A stretch of DNA of 5,089 nt from Thermoplasmata archaeon (GCA_021799755.1 JAJYZU010000089.1:1-5089); one strand, 5' to 3'. Shown: positions 1 to 5,089, counted from the stretch's first letter. Notes: a model not told the origin generated them from the sequence alone. Numbers and translations: made by a program.

Positions 1-2
1 GA

Positions 3-83
3 ATCGCAGCCTCCCAGGGATCCGTCAGATATAATTTTTGGAACGGTCAGATGATGGGAAAGAAAATTGAAGTGAAATTATAA
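3..83 (+). CDS. C-terminal tail of an upstream gene (partial, unidentified)
   Basis: Frame 3 is open from the left edge of the window to a TAA at 81-83, giving 26 residues that end in GKKIEVKL. The tail is rich in Lys and has aromatic residues in a run RYNFWNGQMMGKK, which reads more like the end of a real protein than the other two frames; those stop at 32-34 and 52-54. The product cannot be identified from so short a piece. The stop codon lies inside the TATA box of the next gene, which fits the tight packing seen elsewhere in the window. The alternative is that this stretch is non-coding and the upstream gene ended earlier. Confidence 0.4.
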   Translation: MAASQGSVRYNFWNGQMMGKKIEVKL

Positions 84-108
84 ATAGTATCTATCTATCT
101 CTATAAGT
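74..108 (+). promoter_or_regulatory. Archaeal leaderless promoter of the zinc-ribbon gene
   Basis: A TATA box, TTATAAATA, lies at 78-86 and is preceded by a purine-rich GAAA (74-77) that could serve as a TFB recognition element. Its centre is 27 bases upstream of the ATG at 109, the distance expected between an archaeal TATA box and the transcription start. The mRNA would therefore begin at or next to the ATG. No Shine-Dalgarno is present. The space between the box and the start is filled by a CTAT-rich element (90-104) that recurs at the last promoter of the window. Confidence 0.75.
90..104 (+). repeat. 15-base promoter element, copy 1
   Basis: The sequence TCTATCTATCTCTAT is identical to 4987-5001. 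In both places it begins 7-8 bases after the centre of a TATA box and ends shortly before the start codon, so it covers about -20 to -5 relative to the predicted transcription start. A related GATAGAAG lies just inside the gene at 117-124. The position suggests an operator or initiator-region element. Because it is built of CTAT units, chance low complexity is a possible alternative. Confidence 0.6.
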
Positions 109-282
109 ATGATTGCGATAGAAGAAGGAAAAATAAAATGCCCAAAATGTGGGAGTGAGAACATCCGAAAGAATGGAATGATCCTGAAGAATGATGGATC
201 GAGAGTTCAAAGATACCAGTGCAGGGATTGTGGATATTCATTTACCACAGAAAAAAAGAAGATTGGGGTGACAAGGCCGTGA
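109..282 (+). CDS. Small zinc-ribbon protein, related to IS1-type transposase N-terminal ribbon
   Basis: This 57-residue protein carries four cysteines in two knuckles, CPKC at 11-14 and CRDC at 38-41, the ligand set of a zinc ribbon. Between them are an IRKNG stretch and a QRYQC stretch, the same signature as the N-terminal zinc ribbon of IS1-type (InsA) transposases and related stand-alone ribbons. Here no transposase catalytic domain follows, so the ribbon stands alone. It is probably a nucleic-acid-binding or transcription-related accessory protein, though that is inferred from the fold only. The start is fixed by the TATA box 27 bases upstream and by the absence of a leader. The stop overlaps the GTG start of the next gene as GTGA (279-282), so the two are co-transcribed and probably translated together. 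It could also be a remnant captured from a mobile element. Confidence 0.78.
   Translation: MIAIEEGKIKCPKCGSENIRKNGMILKNDGSRVQRYQCRDCGYSFTTEKKKIGVTRP
265..271 (+). promoter_or_regulatory. Shine-Dalgarno deciding the GTG start at 279
   Basis: GGGGTGA matches the archaeal Shine-Dalgarno consensus GGAGGTGA closely and sits 7 bases before the GTG at 279. It lies inside the end of the zinc-ribbon gene. It is the clearest such site in the window, where genes at promoters are leaderless, and it supports GTG 279 over the ATG codons at 219 or 306 as the start of the downstream gene. Confidence 0.65.
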
Positions 283-869
283 TATTCCGGCAGAAGGATT
301 TCTGGATGAATGTTCCGAAAGGAACTGAAGTTCTTGTAAAGAAGTCGGATAATCCGAAACCTGTAAAACTTTACTTCGATGAGATACGGGAATTTACGGA
401 TTATGACTGGGATGCTCTCTATGTATGCCTTCAGAAAGATCCGAAAGACATTGGTAACAAGGCAATAGCGTTGCCTCTCATCGTAGACGACATAGAAGAT
501 GTCATATCTGTGGATGGGAAACCGATGAAAGAATACAGGAAGGAACTCAAACATATGGAGAGGAAAGCGGAAAAGAAAGCATCCCCTGAGATCAGTGATA
601 CTCCCTCAAAACCTGAACCATCTGAACCGTCAGTAGTTGATAATTCTCAAGCAACACCCGTAACAAGTAAAGAAAAGCCTGCTCCATCTGAAGAAAAAGA
701 TATACCGATAACTAAACCCGATCGTGGGGAGACAGTTGCACGAAAAAGAAAGGATTATGGGTTCACGATAACTGAAAAGGATGGCAAGTTCATCTGCCCA
801 TGTGGAAGTGTTTTTGGCAGAAGAGATACGGCCATTTATGTTCACAGAACCAGACACATTAAAAATTAA
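279..869 (+). CDS. C2H2 zinc-finger protein with unknown N-terminal domain
   Basis: From the GTG at 279 the protein has 196 residues in three parts. Residues 1 to about 82 form a compact, strand-rich region with no family I recognise. Residues about 83-165 are charged and then rich in Pro, Ser, Glu and Lys, a probable flexible linker starting with a short Lys/Glu helix. The C-terminus holds a zinc finger with ligands C173, C175, H189 and H193 (spacing C-x-C-x13-H-x3-H), a variant of the C2H2 finger found in many archaeal virus proteins; the Cys pair is one residue apart instead of the usual two to four. It is probably a DNA-binding regulator or accessory factor. The GTG start is chosen for its GTGA overlap with the zinc-ribbon stop and the Shine-Dalgarno at 265-271; an ATG at 219 would overlap the zinc-ribbon gene by 64 bases, and ATG 306 lacks a good site. 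Confidence 0.8.
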   Translation: MIFRQKDFWMNVPKGTEVLVKKSDNPKPVKLYFDEIREFTDYDWDALYVCLQKDPKDIGNKAIALPLIVDDIEDVISVDGKPMKEYRKELKHMERKAEKKASPEISDTPSKPEPSEPSVVDNSQATPVTSKEKPAPSEEKDIPITKPDRGETVARKRKDYGFTITEKDGKFICPCGSVFGRRDTAIYVHRTRHIKN

Positions 870-879
870 ACCCATACCA

Positions 880-910
880 TTTATTTTTTATTCTCTGATG
901 TATTCCTCTT
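880..910 (+). promoter_or_regulatory. Leaderless promoter of the small HTH gene
   Basis: An AT-only box, TTTATTTTTTA, at 880-890 is centred 26 bases before the ATG at 911, so the transcript should start at the ATG. No Shine-Dalgarno precedes the ATG. The run of six T at 884-889 lies 15-20 bases after the stop of the preceding gene and could also act as an archaeal oligo-T terminator for that upstream unit; this second role is a guess. Confidence 0.6.
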
Positions 911-1117
911 ATGTTAGCAATGAAGGAAGAATGGGGAAAGACAGGATACGATGATCTTCTCAGGAAATACAGGATTGGTAAGCGACAGCTGTATTTCATC
1001 ATCACAAAACCTCCAAAAGCGGTTGCAAAAAAACTCAAGAAATCTCTGGAGGCAGTGAAACTAATCAGGGAAAGACATGATCTCATTATAAGAGAATACA
1101 GGAGATATCATGGCTGA
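911..1117 (+). CDS. Small basic protein with probable helix-turn-helix
   Basis: The product has 68 residues, is strongly basic (many Lys and Arg) and has no signal peptide, membrane segment or cysteine. Residues 14-32 read as a helix-turn-helix: helix DDLLRKY, turn RIG, then recognition-like helix KRQLYFIIT, resembling the Y-x-I-S-x-x-T-V-Y pattern common in HTH regulators and resolvases. The remainder, about 36-66, looks helical and positively charged. A DNA-binding regulator of the flanking operons is the most likely role, but this rests on pattern alone. ATG 911 is favoured because it lies 26 bases from a TATA-like box; ATG 920 is the only other close choice. It has its own promoter and is followed 31 bases later by the replication operon, whose TATA box begins right at its stop codon. 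Confidence 0.68.
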   Translation: MLAMKEEWGKTGYDDLLRKYRIGKRQLYFIITKPPKAVAKKLKKSLEAVKLIRERHDLIIREYRRYHG

Positions 1118-1148
1118 TTTTTAAATACTTCTCCATTAATCTCTTAGC
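1118..1148 (+). promoter_or_regulatory. Leaderless promoter of the replication operon
   Basis: TTTTTAAATA at 1118-1127 is a near-consensus archaeal TATA box centred about 26 bases upstream of the ATG at 1149. It fills the short gap after the HTH gene. Transcription would begin at the ATG with no leader, and the three following genes, which lack promoters of their own, would be carried on the same mRNA. The CTAT-rich element of the first and last promoters is absent here. Confidence 0.75.
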
Positions 1149-2195
1149 ATGGATAGAACAAGTCGAATGGAAATAATCCAGGAAGGGTTGGAATCTCTGA
1201 AAAAAAATCAGAGTACATACAACCAAGCGAAAGAGACAGCCAAACAGATCCTTGGGAAACACCCAGAAATCTCGAAGGATAAAGACCTTACAAGCCTTAT
1301 CTTGTATGCGTCATCCGTACTGAGCAAAGATGCTTTGGTTGAGGTAATTGAAGAGTCTTTCAAACCAAAACCAAAGAAGTTTGAGCTTTTGGAAGAAGGT
1401 ACGAAAAAAGCAGAGAAGCCTGAAAATTTTGATTATCTCTTCCTCATGCTTTTCGGGAAAATTCAAAATGCCGCATCGGCTCATAAGGTGTATGTCCTGA
1501 CGCGTACCGACATCCGTAAAGATGTTGAATTCGCCAGTGATAAGCCTGATGATGAAGGAAAGATGCCCAAACACAAAACAATGAATCTGAGCCTATGGGA
1601 TACTGATTTGAAGAAGATCATATCAGTCATGATTGTGGATAATGATATTGATCTGTATTCAAAACTGGAGCAAGGGAAAGCATACAGAATGCAGGTCGGT
1701 AATTACAATGCAGAGAAACAGAGGTGGTATGCATCTAAGGAGCCACAGGTAGTCAGTTTAGATGATTTTGTCCTCGATGAAAAGGAACTCGCTACATATC
1801 TGGTGCAAAATTACAGCCCCGTCAGAAAGCCATACGATGATGTAATTGCAGATGAGAATGCACACCCAAATAAGAGATATGTCCTTCATGCAAAATATGT
1901 TAAGCTGCCAAATTACATATCACTCCTTACAGAAGAAGATGATGAGGTGATGCTTAGATACAGTAAACTTGCAAGTACGGTTTTGGATGACAATGGTGAA
2001 GTAGTCATCCTAGGCACATTCAAGAAGTCTAAACCTGCAGAAGGACAGCCACAGCTCACAGATTACATAATCTTTCCCGAGGTTTTAATCAATATGAATG
2101 TAAGTGAAGGTAATAGTCAGCGTCAGCAATCATCAGAAGGAAAAGGTGAACCAAGCCAGGGAGAAGACGAAGATCTAGATAAGATTCTGGGCTGA
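1149..2195 (+). CDS. RPA-like OB-fold single-stranded DNA-binding protein
   Basis: The 348-residue product resembles archaeal replication protein A. Residues 1 to about 70 are helical, like the small helical region at the start of many archaeal RPAs. About 94-205 reads as an OB fold, with the characteristic strand MNLSLWDTD (145-153) followed by a loop, then LEQGKAYRMQVGNY (173-186), matching the RPA pattern L-x-L-W-D ... G-x-x-Y. About 215-318 is a second strand-rich region that may be another OB fold. The tail is Gln/Ser/Glu-rich and ends EDEDLDKILG, an acidic tip recalling the partner-binding tails of bacterial SSBs. No zinc-finger cysteines are present. It should coat single-stranded DNA during replication and recombination. 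The gene opens the operon from a leaderless promoter and the ATPase gene follows after 5 bases. The family call is by motif and context, not by search. Confidence 0.75.
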   Translation: MDRTSRMEIIQEGLESLKKNQSTYNQAKETAKQILGKHPEISKDKDLTSLILYASSVLSKDALVEVIEESFKPKPKKFELLEEGTKKAEKPENFDYLFLMLFGKIQNAASAHKVYVLTRTDIRKDVEFASDKPDDEGKMPKHKTMNLSLWDTDLKKIISVMIVDNDIDLYSKLEQGKAYRMQVGNYNAEKQRWYASKEPQVVSLDDFVLDEKELATYLVQNYSPVRKPYDDVIADENAHPNKRYVLHAKYVKLPNYISLLTEEDDEVMLRYSKLASTVLDDNGEVVILGTFKKSKPAEGQPQLTDYIIFPEVLINMNVSEGNSQRQQSSEGKGEPSQGEDEDLDKILG

Positions 2196-2200
2196 TTGCA

Positions 2201-3241
2201 ATGGTGAATTTATCGAGCAAGGAAGCCATTGAGATACTCAGCAAGGGAATGGGATTCAACCCATTCTTTAATGATGGAAAGAAGTTCCAGCCATCCTTCA
2301 TTATTATGGGTGAAAAGGGATCTGGAAAGACCTTTGCAACAATAACGACATTCACCGGAACAATGTTGATCATGAGTTTCGACAACCAGACAGAGATCAT
2401 TCTTCAGGACATAATAAATCAGGAAAAGAAAAAATATGGCAAATCACCAACAGGCGAAAGGATCATGGTGGCCAACTTTTTCCCCTCTGAATATGGACAC
2501 ATAGGAGGAGAGGGAGATGAGAGAAGATTGAATGTGGGTATGGCCATAATTTCGGACATCGAAAAGATGTTCGACAACATGAGGAAACATAACATTCATT
2601 TCGATCACATTGTCATCGATGGATTCCCTGAACTTAAAGACAGGATCAACGAATACATGAGGAAGAAAGAAGGTTTAACGCTCACCGAACCCATTCGTGG
2701 GGATGATCTGACTGCTTATGGACACAGGAACAGGTTTTTCCAGGTTCTCGTATCAAGCATGTTTGAACTGTCTGATGTATGCCCTGTATTTACCACGTAT
2801 CCTAAAGCTGATCTCACCAAGGTGTTTGGTGGCAAAACACCTAAAGAACCCGAGTTTGACAAGAACATGAGATGGGAATTCAGGAACATTATACAGATCC
2901 ATAAGGTTGAGGGTGATACAAAAGGAAAGAAGCAGATATACAAATATTATGCAACTTATGAGAGCATGAAAGGAACAGACTTTGGTGAGCAGGGAGAGAT
3001 TGTTGACATTACGGGTGGAAAACCCGCAATACCTCCTGAGAAGCTGGAAGCATACAGGAAAGGCAATCCTCTGAACAAGATAGAGGTTCCGAAAATCATG
3101 ATATCGGATGCGACTGATGAGAAGGATTCTGCTCCCGAGAAGCAACCTGAAAAACAGAAAGATGAAGGAGAAAACAGCAGTTTCGATCTTGATGGGAATG
3201 AGGAGAAGGATGACATGAGTTCCTTCCTGGATAGCCTATGA
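2201..3241 (+). CDS. RecA/Sak4-like P-loop ATPase
   Basis: This 346-residue protein has a Walker A motif GEKGSGKT at 37-44 and a Walker B strand FDHIVID at 134-140, preceded by a strand LIMSFDNQT (56-64) typical of RecA-fold ATPases. A later strand around MRWEFRNIIQIHKVEG fits the end of the RecA core. The domain lacks the extra N- and C-terminal parts of RadA and resembles the single-domain Sak4-type recombinases of tailed viruses, which work with SSB in single-strand annealing. Residues from about 295 are a Lys/Glu/Asp-rich disordered tail ending in DDMSSFLDSL. Placement directly after an RPA-like protein and before a primase and exonuclease supports a recombination or replication role. Only a weak Shine-Dalgarno is seen, so it is probably translated by coupling to the gene 5 bases upstream. 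A virus-specific helicase-loader ATPase is an alternative. Confidence 0.78.
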   Translation: MVNLSSKEAIEILSKGMGFNPFFNDGKKFQPSFIIMGEKGSGKTFATITTFTGTMLIMSFDNQTEIILQDIINQEKKKYGKSPTGERIMVANFFPSEYGHIGGEGDERRLNVGMAIISDIEKMFDNMRKHNIHFDHIVIDGFPELKDRINEYMRKKEGLTLTEPIRGDDLTAYGHRNRFFQVLVSSMFELSDVCPVFTTYPKADLTKVFGGKTPKEPEFDKNMRWEFRNIIQIHKVEGDTKGKKQIYKYYATYESMKGTDFGEQGEIVDITGGKPAIPPEKLEAYRKGNPLNKIEVPKIMISDATDEKDSAPEKQPEKQKDEGENSSFDLDGNEEKDDMSSFLDSL

Positions 3242-4281
3242 CATCTCCTGCGTTCAACAGGGAAATATACGACAGGTATGGATTGCTCAACCTTCCAAGG
3301 AAGTTTGGATTTCCTGTCCAGATTTCCATCCATTCTCTCAGTCATCTGATATCATTGATAGATCAGAATGATGGCAAATATCCCCTCTACATATCAGCGA
3401 ACTCGAATAACGGAAAGTTTGTGAACTTTGGTCAGGTGTATTTTGATCTGGATGGTCATGGGTTCTACAGTATGGAAGATGCCCTGAAGGATGAAAGGAA
3501 GCTCGCTGAATACTTCGAGGAACAGAAGGTTGATTTCCTTGCAGACATGACTGGAAGAGGATTCCGGGTACTTCTGAAGGTTACGCCTGATATAATGACG
3601 GTGACAGAAGCATCGCAGATACTCAAGGGATACACAAAGCATGTCCGTGATTCTCTCGGTCTTAAGACGCTGGATGTGAAGGTTGCTGAACCGCTCAGGA
3701 TAATGAGGCCGCCTCTGACCACATACATCTACCAGGATGGGAAAACAAAGGAATACATCAGGACAAAAAGGCATGTCCTTCCTATTGATATGGAAACGCT
3801 CTTCAATTCGGATCTGGCTGAACTCACATACCTTTCCGAACACATGCAGTTCCGCGTCATGGAAGTCAGGTACAGGCGGATGGATCTTTCTGACATTGCG
3901 AAATACAAGGAATCCCTGAATTACACATTGCACAACGGTACGCACAGCGATATCGACTTCATGGCATTGACAGATGAGGAATTCCTGTCGATAATGCGGG
4001 AGATTTTCAGGAATAAGACAAATCTCGGCACCGACGATGGTGCCGATGAAGAACTTATCCGGAATCTTCTTGGCACACATCCGGACCATACACACAGGTT
4101 TCTTGCATGCGTGAAATTCAAGGAAAGTGTGTTCATGCCATCCTTTGAATCTGCGGTAAGTTTCTTTGATCGCCTGTCTGCAATGGCAAAATGGGACAAC
4201 AGGAATCTCGACATACAGAACGCACAGATCAGGAGTATCTATAACGGGCATTATGGAATAAAAGCGGAAGGGATAAGATGA
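3238..4281 (+). CDS. AEP-superfamily DNA primase (PriS-like catalytic domain)
   Basis: The 347-residue product shows the order of motifs of archaeo-eukaryotic primases. VYFDLDG at 67-73 supplies the metal-binding pair D70 and D72. TGRGFRVLLKV at 105-115 is in the place of the second motif. TLDVKVAEPLRIMRPP at 144-159 supplies the third acid, D146, and the nucleotide-contacting Arg pair R154/R157. It should make primers, or act as a primase-polymerase, on the element's DNA. In motif two the usual His is replaced by R110, which is unusual. The C-terminal part, about 240-347, is helical with no Cys cluster, so it is not a PriL iron-sulfur domain; it may be a PriCT-like helical domain. No helicase is fused. 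The start overlaps the ATPase stop as ATGA and the end overlaps the nuclease start as ATGA, so the three are translationally linked. Confidence 0.82.
   Translation: MTSPAFNREIYDRYGLLNLPRKFGFPVQISIHSLSHLISLIDQNDGKYPLYISANSNNGKFVNFGQVYFDLDGHGFYSMEDALKDERKLAEYFEEQKVDFLADMTGRGFRVLLKVTPDIMTVTEASQILKGYTKHVRDSLGLKTLDVKVAEPLRIMRPPLTTYIYQDGKTKEYIRTKRHVLPIDMETLFNSDLAELTYLSEHMQFRVMEVRYRRMDLSDIAKYKESLNYTLHNGTHSDIDFMALTDEEFLSIMREIFRNKTNLGTDDGADEELIRNLLGTHPDHTHRFLACVKFKESVFMPSFESAVSFFDRLSAMAKWDNRNLDIQNAQIRSIYNGHYGIKAEGIR
4025..4046. repeat. GC-rich hairpin inside the primase gene
   Basis: TCGGCACC (4025-4032) and GGTGCCGA (4039-4046) form a perfect 8-base stem around a 6-base loop GACGAT. It lies in a coding stretch for GTDDGADE between the catalytic and C-terminal regions of the primase. 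There is no T-run after it, so it is not a terminator. It may be a chance palindrome of the repeated Gly-Asp/Ala-Asp codons or an mRNA structure at a domain boundary. Confidence 0.4.
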
Positions 4282-4970
4282 TAAAAAACAACCACAGGAA
4301 ATACATGATAGGGGAGAAGAGGCTTCCAAGCGTCACTGAAATTCTGGGGATAGTGTCAAAGCCTTATCTTATTTCATGGGCAAACAAAATGGGTTTGCAG
4401 GGTGTGGATACTAGAGAATACAATGCTGAACTTGCGGATCTGGGAACAGTTGTGCATGGAAAGATAGAAGCATACTATCAGCGTCATTATCACTCTGTAT
4501 TCGATGATAGCCAGTATCCTGATGTTGTGAGACAGAAATCTGATGAACTTTTTGGCAAGTTCCTCGGATGGGAGTCTGGGAGAGATATTTATCCAATTTT
4601 CACTGAACTTCCAATGATCTGCTCCAGGTTTGGAGGTACAATCGATGCGGTTGTGGAAATGGATGAAAAAATTACAATCATTGATTGGAAAACTTCCAAG
4701 GAAATATATCCTGAATATTTCGGGCAGCTCTCAGCATATCTTTATCTGATGAGGCGTGGGTATCCAACGGATGGCGGGAATGAACAGGATGTGTATGACA
4801 TTGGACAGAAAATAGAACAGGTTGCGATTGTCCAGATACCAAAAGAAGGAGAACCTGCTTCCAGGATCATCCCTGTGAAATCTGATGAATTCAGGATAGC
4901 ATGGGAGTTTTTCTCTGCGTCCCTGAAGTTGTACAATGCGAAGAAAGAAATATCAAAACTCGAACGATGA
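4278..4970 (+). CDS. PD-(D/E)XK exonuclease, RecB/Cas4-like viral type
   Basis: The 230-residue product has the full core of the RecB-type nuclease family. PSVTEIL at 17-23 and the conserved SKPYLISWANKMG that follows match the N-terminus of phage PDDEXK exonucleases. GTVVHGKIEAYY at 56-67 carries the family His, H60. E110, D123 (in GGTIDA), D136 and K138 (in DWKTSK) are the metal-binding and catalytic residues. Q150 and Y154 form the QxxxY motif. There is a single cysteine, C115, so the 4Fe-4S cluster of Cas4 and AddB is absent. It should resect DNA ends to give single strands for the RPA-like and RecA-like proteins of the same operon. The start overlaps the primase stop (ATGA at 4278-4281); an in-frame ATG at 4305 is possible but would lose the overlap. 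It is the last gene of the operon. Confidence 0.87.
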   Translation: MIKNNHRKYMIGEKRLPSVTEILGIVSKPYLISWANKMGLQGVDTREYNAELADLGTVVHGKIEAYYQRHYHSVFDDSQYPDVVRQKSDELFGKFLGWESGRDIYPIFTELPMICSRFGGTIDAVVEMDEKITIIDWKTSKEIYPEYFGQLSAYLYLMRRGYPTDGGNEQDVYDIGQKIEQVAIVQIPKEGEPASRIIPVKSDEFRIAWEFFSASLKLYNAKKEISKLER

Positions 4971-5010
4971 AAAGGTTTATATCTATTCTATCTATCTCTA
5001 TTTGATAAAC
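4969..5010 (+). promoter_or_regulatory. Promoter of the gene at the right edge
   Basis: A TATA-like TTTATATCT at 4976-4984 follows a purine-rich GAAAAGG (4969-4975) that could be a TFB recognition element. The box is centred about 31 bases before the ATG at 5011, so the message would begin at or a few bases before the start codon. The 15-base element shared with the first promoter lies between box and start at 4987-5001. No Shine-Dalgarno is visible. Confidence 0.6.
4987..5001 (+). repeat. 15-base promoter element, copy 2
   Basis: TCTATCTATCTCTAT is identical to 90-104 and occupies the same place relative to the TATA box. It is overlapped by ATTCTATC (4985-4992), a motif that recurs inverted and direct inside the downstream gene. 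Confidence 0.6.
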
Positions 5011-5089
5011 ATGAAACTAAACATACTATCGGATAGAATAGCATTCTATCTGGATGCTGATGGCAACAACCACTGGGAATATGTGGGAA
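5011..5089 (+). CDS. N-terminal part of an unidentified gene (runs off the window)
   Basis: An ATG at 5011 opens a frame that stays open for 26 codons to the end of the window, beginning MKLNILSDRIAFYLDADG. I do not recognise it; no signal peptide or membrane segment is apparent in what can be seen. The start is supported by the TATA-like box about 31 bases upstream and by the shared promoter element. The gap of 40 bases and separate promoter suggest that it is not part of the replication operon's main coupling chain, although read-through is possible. Two palindromic elements fall inside its first codons. Confidence 0.55.
   Translation, partial: MKLNILSDRIAFYLDADGNNHWEYVG
5026..5050. repeat. 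Inverted GATAG/CTATC elements at the start of the edge gene
   Basis: CTATC-G-GATAG (5026-5036) is a perfect 5-base palindrome, and GATAGAAT-AGC-ATTCTATC (5032-5050) is a perfect 8-base inverted repeat with a 3-base spacer; they share the GATAG. A third copy of ATTCTATC lies upstream at 4985-4992. The arrangement, with copies on both sides of the start codon, looks like an operator cluster. A hairpin in the 5' end of the mRNA is the alternative. Confidence 0.5.

Noticed and set aside
24..52. Direct repeat GTCAGAT at 24-30 and 46-52
   Set aside because: It is only seven bases, inside the tail of a probable coding frame, with no other copies tied to it; chance is sufficient.
219..278. ATG at 219 as the start of the zinc-finger gene
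   Set aside because: It would overlap the coding part of the zinc ribbon by 64 bases and lacks a ribosome site, whereas GTG 279 has a Shine-Dalgarno and a GTGA overlap.
109..282. Zinc ribbon as part of an insertion sequence
   Set aside because: No catalytic transposase frame, terminal inverted repeats or target duplication is visible around it, so a stand-alone ribbon protein is the better call.
207..554. Antisense open frame of 115 codons at the left side
   Set aside because: It lies opposite the zinc-ribbon and zinc-finger genes, has atypical composition (rich in Phe, Tyr and Ile), and has no promoter or ribosome site.
3737..3919. Sense-strand 60-codon frame within the primase gene
   Set aside because: It lies wholly inside the primase in another frame, is Ser/Arg/Trp-rich and has no supporting signals.
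3394..4329. Long antisense open frame of 311 codons opposite the primase gene
   Set aside because: It is rich in Cys, His and Phe without domain pattern, overlaps two genes with clear catalytic motifs, and has no promoter; it is a reflection of the codon bias of the sense strand.
4278..4970. CRISPR-associated system (Cas4)
   Set aside because: The nuclease lacks the Cas4 cysteine cluster and there is no cas1, cas2 or repeat-spacer array in the window.

Overview
The window looks like part of an archaeal virus, provirus or plasmid genome. The most likely host is in or near the Thermoplasmatales, but that host call is an inference. The DNA is moderately AT-rich, Arg and Ile codons are often AGG/AGA and ATA, and three genes have an archaeal TATA box centred 26-27 bases before the ATG with no leader. 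All genes read on the + strand, are tightly packed, and include no ribosomal or metabolic housekeeping gene. No RNA gene, CRISPR array or insertion sequence is visible.

Layout. Bases 1-83 hold the tail of an upstream gene. A leaderless promoter (TATA at 78-86) drives a two-gene unit: a 57-residue CxxC/CxxC zinc ribbon (109-282), and a 196-residue protein with a C-terminal C2H2 zinc finger, coupled to it by a GTGA overlap and a good Shine-Dalgarno (279-869). A second leaderless promoter precedes a 68-residue basic protein with a probable helix-turn-helix (911-1117). A third drives a four-gene operon (1149-4970) encoding an RPA-like OB-fold single-strand DNA-binding protein, a RecA/Sak4-like P-loop ATPase, an archaeo-eukaryotic-type (AEP) primase and a RecB/Cas4-like PD-(D/E)XK exonuclease. 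These four are separated by 5 bases or joined by ATGA overlaps. A fourth promoter starts a gene that runs off the right edge (5011 onward).

How the genes fit together. The four-gene operon reads as a compact DNA replication and recombination module: primer synthesis, single-strand protection, ATP-dependent annealing or strand exchange, and end resection. The small zinc and HTH proteins before it are probable regulators or nucleic-acid-binding accessory factors. The first and last promoters share an identical 15-base element between TATA box and start site, and the last also carries inverted ATTCTATC/GATAGAAT copies, suggesting that a common regulator controls both. None of the functional calls has been tested by database search; they rest on motifs read directly from the sequence.
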